Assembly (NCBI GenBank): GCA_030248135.1
Contig: JASANC010000185.1
Location: forward strand, 20,805 to 84,804
DNA length: 64,000 bases
Direction of reading: 5' to 3'
Source: Theristus sp. LFF4_11
Lineage: Eukaryota > Nematoda > Chromadorea > Monhysterida > Xyalidae
In this document: positions 32,508-41,717 of the stretch, piece after piece
Layout of the letters: each line of letters begins with the position of its first letter
Position numbering within the stretch: position 1 is the first letter of the stretch
Program-made: the position numbers and the translations under genes
The notes under the pieces: model-generated
What the model saw: only the letters and a program-made list of their open reading frames with translations
What the model was told of the DNA's origin: nothing
The model's database searches: none

Positions 32508-34804
32508 ATGAAACTTCTGATTTTCGGAGTCGCTCTTTTCGAGTTTAGCAGAAATGTGCAATCGCAACTGGCTGCTGGTCTAACGGAGGGCATGCATCCC
32601 GCCGCGTTCACCTACGTGCTCGAAAACCAGGATGTTTGTGAGTGAAAATACAGTGAAAAGTTTTCGGAAATTCTACGTCATAGGTACTCAGCTACCTACG
32701 TGGCTCAGTGGAAATGACTCGCCCTTCCCATCAAAAGATGGCGAGTTCAATCCTCCATACCAATGATGATGCAGTTCAGGCCTCCTACTACTGAAGCCCT
32801 TGTAGTACTGGGGCCCCAGAAGCTCCCTGCTCCCGACCTCGTCACGGGGCACGATTGTCAGGCTGATTGTTTTTTTGAGCTCCAAAGCCACGTGTGCAGA
32901 TCTTTTTTTTGTGTTTTTTTATTAAATTACGTTCGTTCATTTGCAGGCGGCGACATGTACACCGATGCTAGTTATGCGCCCATAAACGAGTGTCTCGCCG
33001 ATTGTGACTTTGAGAAGCAAATCTGCAAAGTTAGCGAGCTGACGTTCCATTTCAAATGTGTCGATTGTAAGCATTTTTGCCGTGCTTTTTCGTTGCTATT
33101 TATACTTTATGTTGACTTTGGGCATTGCCAAAGACAGATACTGGCAAAAGCGTCTTCTTCAATAATCTTTTCATAAAGCGTCTTCTTCGCATAACTAACT
33201 GGATGATTGATTCAATGCACTAAGGAAAAGGTGGTCAATAAAACTTTTCGGCATGTATCGATTTTGAAAAGCAAGATTATTGTATTCAGCTGATTTTTTT
33301 CAAACAACATAGGTTTCATCTCAATTTCAACAGTTTTCAACTGACAGAGATTCGAGCCCCGCCGAGGGGTGTATAGGCACTTAATAACAGAGATCACTCG
33401 ATGGGCGCCCTACTCAATGGCGTTCTGTACGCTTCTCTTGGTTTAATCTGATTAAAAGCATCGCCTAAAAATTCCAACAACAACACACAAAAAAATCCTT
33501 TGTTCTCGACCACAACAGTGCCAACGGCGTGCTACGAAGCGGCCGCGAAAGCAGCCGAAGAGGCGGGGCCTGTGGTCGATACGTCGGCGTCGTCGTTTTT
33601 CAGCAGCGGATCGGATACCGAAGACCAAGAACCGTTGCCAGGGGAGCTGGAGGCGGAACAGCTGTCGGAGGCGTATCAACCGATCTTTGATCATATTCTA
33701 GAGAACCCGGATCAATGTGAGCTTCGCGGGGGGGGGGTGTCGAACGTCTGACACACTCGTAAAAAAGTTTATTTAGCTGAGCAAAATTTGAAAATATGCA
33801 GTCTTATCTTGATCTTAGTGAACAGTGTCTTCCCAGTTGCTCAGTTAATTACAACAATGGTTTTGTGGGTGGTTTTGAACACACTGGTGAACAATGTGTT
33901 CCGATCCTTTAAAATGAAGGAAGAAGCTTTCTCAATATAGTCGTAACTCCTCAGTTCATTTTTACAAAATCTTTTGTTCTGATAGATTCTTGAACGCACG
34001 TTTGTTTCTCTTTTTTATTTGCAGAGTTTTTGTTTGCACAGGTGGCGATTACTACGAGGACTTTTACGACAACAATCCGTCGTCGCCCGGTCTCGAATGC
34101 ACGATCAAATGCGACTATCGACGTTACATTTGTCTGGAGTCGATTGAAGACGGACACTTTTGCAAACTATGTACGTTGGTTGTTAAAATTTAATTATGAG
34201 TTGCTGTTTTTTTTAAAAACTTTTAACATACACACAGGCAAAGAGATTATTATTTTTTGCACTGTAAGTCGAGCGTTTTCATTGGCGTTAAATAAAAATC
34301 GTTAACTACCGCAAACTGGCATTTGCAACTGGTATAAAACGCGCAAAAAATGCCAGGAAAACCAAAAATAACAGTTGGTCTCTTGCGCTCAGAACAAAAC
34401 TCATACCGTCAAGCAACCGTAACTTGCAAATTTTGTGCTGGGTGAGTGGACCGACAGAAAGAACCTCGCCAAAACGCTTTTTTCGTTGCTAATTCAGAAA
34501 ACCGAACCTACTGGCGGTTCTATGCTGGCGTTTTCAACCGAATTTTTACAGTGCTCATGTAGAATCGTTGCATCGTTGTGTGTGTCTGTGTGTTTGTTTG
34601 GTTACTGCGCAACGGTGACTGCGTTTCCGTTTACGCTAATATTGTCTTTTCACCATGTGTCGTCGTTTCTTCTGTCTTTCAGTGCCATTCGATTGTGCCC
34701 GCTTTATTCAACGGGAGTTCCGTCAGGAGCTAAGAACAGTGTTTGAGAAGCAGACGGCTTACTTTGAGGCACTCGAAGCAGCGACAAAGAGGCGACGGAA
34801 ATAA
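32508..34804 (+). CDS. Secreted cysteine-rich two-module protein, copy 1
   Basis: Five exons: 32508-32637, 32947-33066, 33519-33716, 34042-34170 and 34683-34804 (232 residues). All four introns are phase 1. The protein starts with a hydrophobic signal-like leader (MKLLIFGVALFEF). It has two related modules. Module 1 has VLENQDVCGD, ECLADCDFEKQIC, FHFKCVDLPTACYEAA. Module 2 has ILENPDQCGD, ECTIKCDYRRYIC, GHFCKLLPFDCARF. Each has six cysteines at matching places. An acidic linker (LPGELEAEQLSEAYQ) joins them and the C-terminus is basic (TKRRRK). The CGD...EC...C layout faintly recalls Kazal/follistatin domains, but spacing differs and I do not assign it. A near twin follows at 36579. Poly-A signal at 34859. 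Confidence 0.87.
32690..32875 (+). mobile_element. Second tRNA-derived SINE type
   Basis: A-box-like TGGCTCAGTGG at 32701 and B-box-like GAGTTCAATCC at 32743 sit at tRNA spacing. A unique body with CCCGACCTCGTCACGGGGCA follows. Its body differs from the 5518-type SINE. No complete tRNA cloverleaf is formed, so I do not call a tRNA gene. It lies in intron 1 of the secreted gene. Confidence 0.55.
33350..33490 (+). mobile_element. SINE, 5'-truncated copy
   Basis: The copy starts at the B-box region (GATTCGAGCCCCGCCGAG), continues through CACTCGATGGGCGCCCTACT and GGCGTTCTGTACGCTTCTCT, and ends in an (AAC)n tail. The same family is at 5518. It abuts exon 3 of the secreted gene. Confidence 0.8.
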
Positions 34805-34858
34805 AAAAAAACACGTGTATAAACTGGTCGTCAATGAAGAAGTTTGTGTGAAAGGAGA

Positions 34859-34864
34859 AATAAA
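34859..34864 (+). terminator. Poly-A signal AATAAA of secreted gene 1
   Basis: AATAAA lies 54 bp after the stop codon at 34804. Confidence 0.6.
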
Positions 34865-36276
34865 AAAGAAACAACCGATGATCTGATATCGCAACACAAT
34901 TTGCGGCGGGATGCAGTTTATTCTATTTTCTCAAAAACTTTAAAACACCTTCGTTGACTGTTTTATTTTTTTGCGGTCTCAAAAGATAATGATTCAACCA
35001 TATGCTTTCATGATTTCATTGCAGTCAACAGTCTTTTCATATTTATTGACAACTGATCTTGTCTGAGGACTGACGACTGTCAATGTGACGTCATGCAACT
35101 TTTTTTGTGCGTCTTTCGTCCCGATTTCATCCATTTTACACCATATTTTTGGTTTTTTTAACTGATAAACTTTTTTTGGAATTCGGCCGTTCGGAGTTCA
35201 CTTTTGTCGTCAGCTGCATGTGCAGTGTTGACACTGACAGTACAGTAAAAGCCCGTTCATACTGACGCATGCGCATACGGCACGGCACGTCACGTCACGT
35301 CGGCACGGCACGTCACGTCAGGTCTCGTGTTATTGCGTACTGCCGTCCATGGAGACGTGTCCTTGACGTACGTCGATATGTCAAGTGTACGTCAGTATGA
35401 ACGGCCTTAAGACTGCCGTTTTATGACGTTACGATATTTGGCAACTTTCTATGTGTTCCATATTTGCAGTACTTCAGTAATATTACTTTTGAAAAACTGA
35501 GAGGTTAATTATACTTGCGGGTACAAAAATATCGCAACTGCAAACTTGTTTTGCCACCACAACCACATGATTGAAGTTGCTGTATCATATGCGCAGTAGA
35601 ATTGATCATAATTTTTTATTATTTCTTTGCTGCTGTACAATATTTTGGAACTGGATTGAACCGGAAAGAAAACTGAAAATTTCGGTAATGTGTGTTTCAC
35701 AAAAACGGCAGCCAAAAGTAAGCGAACATGCGCGGCTGTGCTTTTTACGGGAAAAACAAAAACAAAAGAGCGATTTGAATTTTGAAAAGCCCTGTTTTGT
35801 GATTGCGAAAACAGTTTTTGGAGTTTTTTTAACAAATTAAGAACTGTCCCATCCAGACTTCTTGAACACACTAGAATCTTGCAAAAAAACACCGTGTGTA
35901 CGCGTGATTGTTGTTGTGTTCTCATACTTTTGACCCACCGTGTAAACATACGCAGTGCACGTTCAAGACGTTGCGGTCGCGTAATGAAATCCGGATTCAA
36001 CCGGTAACCGGCAAATTGGGAAGTTTTCTGCAGCATTTTTACATATCAGCAATTAAATCGGTCGCGCAGTTGAAAATAATGGGCATTTTTTATGACTGAG
36101 TAATAACAAAAACAACAAACGTACATCGACACGGAACGATAGTTACAGTATATTGGAGTGTTTAAAGGTTCAAAACAAAACGCGCGACACCAAGTTTTAC
36201 ACACACCACTGGTCAACACTTTGTTTCAACCGATTCGTGTGTTTCGTTCGGTTGTCATGTTTACATCTCCATCCCA
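34865..36276. other. Spacer between the two secreted genes
   Basis: No convincing gene. Open frames near 35509-36036 on the minus strand have no recognisable domain and unremarkable codon use. A hairpin repeat is at 35246-35410. Confidence 0.45.
35246..35410. repeat. Hairpin MITE with CCCGTTCATACTGACG ends, copy 1
   Basis: The left end TAAAAGCCCGTTCATACTGA and right end TCAGTATGAACGGCCTTAA are inverted. The interior has repeated CACGTCACGTC words. A second copy, with CCCGTTCATACGGACG and CAGTATGAACGGGCCT ends, is at 52838-53092. Confidence 0.75.
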
Positions 36277-36285
36277 TATATAAAG
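36277..36285 (+). promoter_or_regulatory. Possible TATA box of secreted gene 2
   Basis: TATATAAAG lies about 300 bp before the start codon at 36579. The distance implies a long leader or an untranslated exon, so this is tentative. Confidence 0.3.
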
Positions 36286-36578
36286 TTCAACAAAAGTTAC
36301 AATAGCCAATTCACTGTCCTCGGCTAGTCAGTACAGAAAAAAATCGGACTTTGCTCCATAATTTCGTTTTCACATGTGTTACATATGAATGATACACCGC
36401 GCCACTAAGCCAAACACCACAACAAGAATACTTTGCGTTTTTACAGTGTGCGTGTCAACTGTAGACTTCTGGACGCCGTCTAACTTGAACCATCAGCGTG
36501 CGCGCTCCCCGCACGGAAGTTTTCTTCAATTTCCCAACCAGATATACCGTATACAACGCTAATTTAATTAAAAAAAAC

Positions 36579-38472
36579 ATGAAACTGCTGATTTTCGGCA
36601 TTGTTCTGCTCGAGTTGAGCGACACTGCAGTGCAAGCCCCGCTGGCGCCGACAAAGGGCATGCATCCCGCTGCGTTCCATTTTGTGCTCGATAACGACGA
36701 TATTTGTGAGTGCGAAACGTTTTTTCATTGTCGTCGTTCCCATGGCACAAAGCGCTCTTTGTCGCATTTTTGCATTTTTCAGCCGTTTTGAATCACAACG
36801 TTTGGGTTGAAGTGTTTTTTTCGTATTGAATACCATAGGCAACCAGCGGAGGCATGCTTTCGTGTGCACGCGCTGTTGTGGAGGCGGCGGAGTCTGTCCT
36901 GTACAGAACGCATGTATGCACGTGAGCACCAACCAATCAGCTGGTTGCCTATAATTTAGATTGCTGAATAACTAACACACATGTACTGTTTCTTCCCATT
37001 TTCAGTCACTTTCTGCTCCATTTTACAGGCGGCGACATGTACACCGACTCGAGTTACGCGCCAATCAACGAGTGTCTCGCCGAGTGCGACTTCGAGCGAC
37101 AAATCTGCCTGGTGAACGAGCTGACGTTCCATTTCAAATGCGTCGATCGTGAGTGCACGTTGAGCGAGTGCTGTTGTTGTTGTTGTTAGCGGACACACAA
37201 AGTTTTCTGCGTTGTCGCGACAAAAATTGGAAAAAAGACCCGCCCGGATTACACAGTGTCAGTACTAAAAAAACCCGTCATTTACGCGGCGGGCACACCC
37301 CCAGAAGGGCTCACATCATTTTTGCGCTTATTCAGATCAGCAGTGAAAATGATTGTTGGATGCAATACAAAGCCATAACAAATAAGGCTATGGTTATAAC
37401 GCACACAAGACTTTTGACTTGAGGGGCATTCATGAAGAAGCACCGTTTAGTCACCACGTTGCTATGTTTTCGACACACAGCTACGCGTCACTAAATACTG
37501 CATCATGAAATGCCGCTTCCATTTTTAAGCATGACTGCAAATATCATACCTAAAACGACCATCACACACAAACGTTTACGGATTCCGGATTTGTAATATC
37601 GCAGGCGGACTAGACAGACAGAGCTGACGGGGAAGGTGTTTTGTTTGGCTATACTAGTGTCGCAACACTGCTACGAGGCGGCCGCGCGCGCTGCCGATGA
37701 GGCGGGCCCAGACACTGACGGCTCACATTTCACGACCGACTCAACAGACGGCGACGATTACGGCGGTGACCATGGTGACCACCATCATTATGAGCCGCAA
37801 CCGGGCGACTTGGAAGCGGCCGAACTGTCCGAAGCTTATCAGCCGATCTTTGATCACATTTTAGACAATCCGGATCAATGTGAGTTTATGTATGGCTATT
37901 AGACCGGCATTTCGTTTCGGCACACTGGCAGGGGACAGGGCACCTGTTTGTTTGGACACCTATTTAGCGTCGTGTTTACTCTACAAATTTCAATGTGCGT
38001 TAAACAGAGATAACGTGAGCGTGTTTACTCCACAAGTTTCAGTGTGCGTTAAACAGAGATAACGTGAGCTGTCACAGAGCGTGTTAAAGATGTTTAACGT
38101 GTTTCGTCCTTCAAGCAGGCTAAATTGTTTTATCCAATTTTCCCAAAGGCGGCGACTACTACGAGGATTTCTACGATCACAATCCGGCGTCGCCTGGCCT
38201 CGAGTGCACCATCCGATGCGACTACACACGTCACGTCTGCTTGGAATCGATCGAAAGCGGACACTACTGCAAAGATCGTACGAACGATTGTATTTTTAAA
38301 ATGTTTTTTTCCCGAAAACTCTCATTTCGTACGTTCGTTCTTTCTAGTTCCACACGATTGCGCGCAGTATATCCAGCAGCAATTCCGAGACGAACTGAGA
38401 ACAGTGTTCGAAAGGCAGACAGCCTACTTCGACGCGATTGCAGCGGCAAGCACGAAGAGACGGCGGAGATGA
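36579..38472 (+). CDS. Secreted cysteine-rich two-module protein, copy 2
   Basis: A tandem duplicate of the 32508 gene with the same five-exon, all-phase-1 layout: 36579-36705, 37029-37148, 37658-37879, 38149-38277 and 38348-38472 (240 residues). Exons 2 and 4 have exactly the same lengths as in copy 1 (120 and 129 bp). Landmarks: leader MKLLIFGIVLLELS, CGDMYTDSSYAPINEC, FERQIC, HFKCVDLSQHCYEAA, ILDNPDQCGDYYEDFYD, ECTIRC, CLESIESGHYC, LPHDC and the tail TKRRRR. The linker is longer and has a His/Asp run (GGDHGDHHHYE). All module cysteines are kept, so selection has preserved the fold. Function unknown; a secreted binding protein or protease inhibitor is only a guess. Confidence 0.87.
36835..36955. 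repeat. Hairpin MITE, CCAATCAGCTGG family
   Basis: ATAGGCAACCAGCGG on the left pairs with CAGCTGGTTGCCTAT on the right. It lies in intron 1 of secreted gene 2. Confidence 0.75.
37425..37514. repeat. Hairpin MITE, GCATTCATGAAG family, copy 2
   Basis: GGCATTCATGAAGAAGCACC on the left and ACTGCATCATGAAATGCC on the right form an imperfect hairpin. It is more diverged than the copy at 26713. It lies in intron 2 of secreted gene 2. Confidence 0.75.
37972..38069 (+). repeat. Two-copy 49-bp tandem repeat
   Basis: A 49-bp unit starting GTGTTTACTC and ending GATAACGTGAGC occurs twice in tandem with four substitutions. It lies in intron 3 of secreted gene 2. Confidence 0.9.
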
Positions 38473-39031
38473 AAAGAAAGTGTAAAAAGGAACACTTCGA
38501 GTGACCATCGAGTCGGCAATAATACTGTACAAGATTGTGTTTTGTTTGGCTGCGTTTTCTAATGTGTGTTTTTGGCAACGATACCTTTTTACACTTTTAA
38601 AAGTACTACGATGGTGTCCTTTTCTGAGAACTGCCCTTTTGTTCACACACGACTCATCATTGATTCACTACCGAACACGCAAAAAACAAAGAGACCAGCG
38701 AACGCTGCGCGCGGATGTGTTGTGTGTGTGCCGGTGTGTTTGCGACTGCGCAACAAAACACGTGGAAAAAAGAGTATGGTCTTTTAAAAGTGGCTTTTTT
38801 TGCAACACGCTGTGCGAGACGGGGGCATGCCGCATGACGGCGATGAGAAATGATGACATATTCCAATATCAATACTGCATAATACAAGGAATGTTGCCCC
38901 TAAAGTTTTCTCGGTTAACAGTGACGCCTAATATAAAAGTCTGAATTGCATACTCTTGTACAAGCAAGGTAAAAAAGCGCAAAGCAGAGCAAAGAACAAT
39001 TAAAAAATCATTGAAAAAAAACACAAACATT
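38473..39031. other. Convergent spacer
   Basis: This lies between the 3' ends of secreted gene 2 (plus) and the membrane-protein gene (minus). It holds a copy of the dispersed repeat at 38720-38765 (GTGCCGGTGTGTTTGCGACT). No other feature is seen. Confidence 0.45.
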
Positions 39032-40467
39032 CTACACGAAAAGGTTCATCGATTTACTAGTGGCGCCTTCTTTTCTCGGCGGTGTTCTTTTCGGCTTTTC
39101 CTTTTTGACGCTGGTTGTTTTCGATTTCGCCTTATTCTTCTTCTTATTGTCTTTTTCAGCAACGTTTGCTGCTTTTTCCTCTTCATCACCGTCTTCTTCC
39201 TCCATCTTGTCCTTGTCCTTGTCCTTGTCCTTGTCGTCGTCCGAGTCACTCTCATCTGACGACAAACCGCTACTGCTACTGCTACTACTACTCTCACGGT
39301 CGCTATCCTCCTGTTTCTCCTTCGCCAGTAGATTCGGCGGCTTACCAAAGTCGTACTCGGTCGACTTCATCCACGCGATACACTTCTTCACCGTGCAGAA
39401 TCCGTATGCGTACACCGGGAAACTGAACATCCAAACGATCGCTACGATCGTCTGCGAGAAACCGCCCTCGCCCTGTGTGTGGTGGTGTGAGTTTTTTTGG
39501 GGCTTTGTAGTTTTTATATTTATACGCGATTTCTTTGGTGACGATGTTTTGTTTTATGGACAAAAACGGATATCATCGGGCAAGTGTGTGTTGATTGATT
39601 CATTGAGTTCTAGTTATCAGAAGTTTGCACTAATGGAGTAAAGACAAGTGCAAACTAAGAACAGTCATTTTTCATGTATCTAAATTTCCATGAAGTTCCA
39701 TGCGCAGACTATTAGTACACACATTAGTCACCACCACCTAACGACAACTACTGTGTAACTGTACACATACAGTATGTCCAAATAATCGTCTCTGGGACTG
39801 TCAGACGATTTGCTAAAAAAATAATCAACACTAACGAATTGAAACAGAACAGCGGTCCAGATGCCGCAGAACAATGCGAACAACAGAGTACGGATGGCGT
39901 AGATTGTCATGAGCAGCGGACGACGCAACAGGAATCCTGCGCAAGTTCAGACAGTTTTTCAAAAAAGTGATGTTCTGGCCTGAAAATCGTGCCATTGTAA
40001 AGTGCATTGTCGTTGTCAAACTAAAACTTTTTAGCTCACACATAATTATGTTCTGATCTGATGTTGATTTCCACAATTCAAGATGAACAAGAAAAGGTTG
40101 TACTTTTCAACGCGCACCTAATATTCCAAGCAACGTGAACGGCACATTGACGTAGCAGATGATGTACGGAATAATGTTGAGTGATTTCTCTGAGCCCTAA
40201 ACGAAATTTGTAATTTAGAAATGTGCATTACGTTACCACTTTGTAACTACTCTTACCAATGGCTATTTTCCGACGGGCTTTCTGCCATTAAAAGCTAAAA
40301 CCAAAAAAACTGAACATGTCCCAGCACACCCGGTATCCCAACAGCATGACGGTCAACTGAAACAAGTCGTGCATGATGAAACACCAAGTGCCGATGTAGA
40401 TGTGCAGACAGCCGCAGCAGCAGCCCCATTTCCCATCATCCGTGTCACCCAGGTCGAAGAAGCACAT
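39032..40467 (-). CDS. Four-helix LAPTM4/DUF7027-like membrane protein
   Basis: Exons 40467-40330, 40196-40118, 39936-39836 and 39472-39032 join in frame (252 residues). After a short N-terminus comes a Cys cluster and helix 1 (CCCGCLHIYIGTWCFI), then three more hydrophobic segments (IIPYIICYVNVPFTLLGIL, LLFALFCGIWTAVLFQF, QTIVAIVWMFSFPVYAYGF). The Cys-rich start of helix 1 and the four-helix layout match the LAPTM4/DUF7027 group, some of which sit in lysosomal membranes; that localisation is inference. The C-terminal tail is cytosolic in type and very charged: a Ser run, Asp/Lys repeats (DKDKDKDK, from a GTCCTT microsatellite) and a Lys-rich end. The ATG at 40467 is the first in frame after an AT-rich stretch. 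Confidence 0.75.
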
Positions 40468-41717
40468 TTTTGGTTCGCGCAAAGGATGATGATTGATTGA
40501 TTGATTGATTGAAATTGTTTATCAGGAACTAACTGGACAATATTGTTTTTGGTGTGTGACACTGATTACAAAAGATAGTGAATGATCCAACACATTGACA
40601 CAACGGCTCATATGTAAAAAAATGCTCCCATGTTCAGTTTCCTTGTTTTCTGTCCGACATAAAAAATGTACGGTGATAGTCAAACCGCATGTTCAGTTCA
40701 AGTTTCACGTGCACGCTCCGTGGATTCATATAATACACTTGAGGAATGGTCACCATCATCAGTCTTTATTTCTTGTGGCTTCTGTGTGTGTGAGTGAGCA
40801 GCACCGAATGTTGAAAAAAGGCACATAAAACCAACTGTTTACCACAAGCGTAGAAAGCTTAGTTGAGCGGAATGTGGTGCATATCGTTTTACAACGTGTT
40901 GTGAAAGCAACGCACAGCTTATTGCCAACTTGCTGACAATACATCTAGGCAGATCTTTATGCACACAGCATATTAGCCGATCTTTATTGCGAATTTGAAA
41001 CTCTTGCTTCTGAAAATCACCCTCAGGAAACGCTAAATGTATTTTTTATACGAAAAGCTTGTCGTTACAGTGTGTGCTGCTTGCGGCCGTTTGCGTGCAC
41101 CGCAGTTCGCCCAAGCCACCATTTTTGTTGAAAAACACGAATGGAACCAAGAAATGGGGCACCGGAAACATTTTTTTGTGCCGTTTGTAGTTTGTTGATT
41201 TCATTTTTGTGAAAAAATTTGATCGCTAAAACTAAAGTCATCATAAATTTGTGTTTTGTCGTTTTTCACACTGTTTTTTATTGCGAGCCCACCGATGTTG
41301 ATTAAAACAACACCCAACAACAAACGACACATCAACGTGTTCCCGGTACTCTGCTGAGTTGATTGAGTCATGGCTTATTAAAATTGACTAAGGGAATCGT
41401 GAGCTGGGCGACATTTTCATTTTGATACTGCACGCAAACGCACGCAACCGGACGCAGGCATTTTGAGGGGGTGCAAGCATACTTTACGTGTTGAAATGGT
41501 GCGACTGCGTGCGTGCACCTAGGTGCACCTGCGTGCGCACAATTGCACGCGTGCGTCCACTTATTATGGTGGGCACTGTACTTGTGCGTTCAATGCGTGC
41601 AGATTTTCCCAGACATATTTGAGTTTTGAATCTGGAACATGCAGTTGACGAAGCAAAAAAACTGCAGAATTTCACTTTGCATTCAGTTTCATTGCACCCA
41701 TCCAAACAAAATCCGCA
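40468..41717. other. Divergent intergenic region
   Basis: This 1.25-kb stretch separates the minus-strand membrane-protein gene from the plus-strand F-box gene and must hold both promoters. I see an ATTGATTG run at 40486-40512 and an alternating GTGCGTGC/GCACGC-rich stretch at 41460-41560. No coding exon is recognised. Confidence 0.45.

Noticed and set aside
32701..32775. A functional tRNA gene
   Set aside because: A- and B-box-like words are present, but I cannot form the acceptor and anticodon stems, and a non-tRNA body follows. It fits a SINE head better.
35509..36036. 175-residue minus-strand open frame
   Set aside because: Composition is AT-driven, with no domain, no splice support and overlapping open frames on the other strand.
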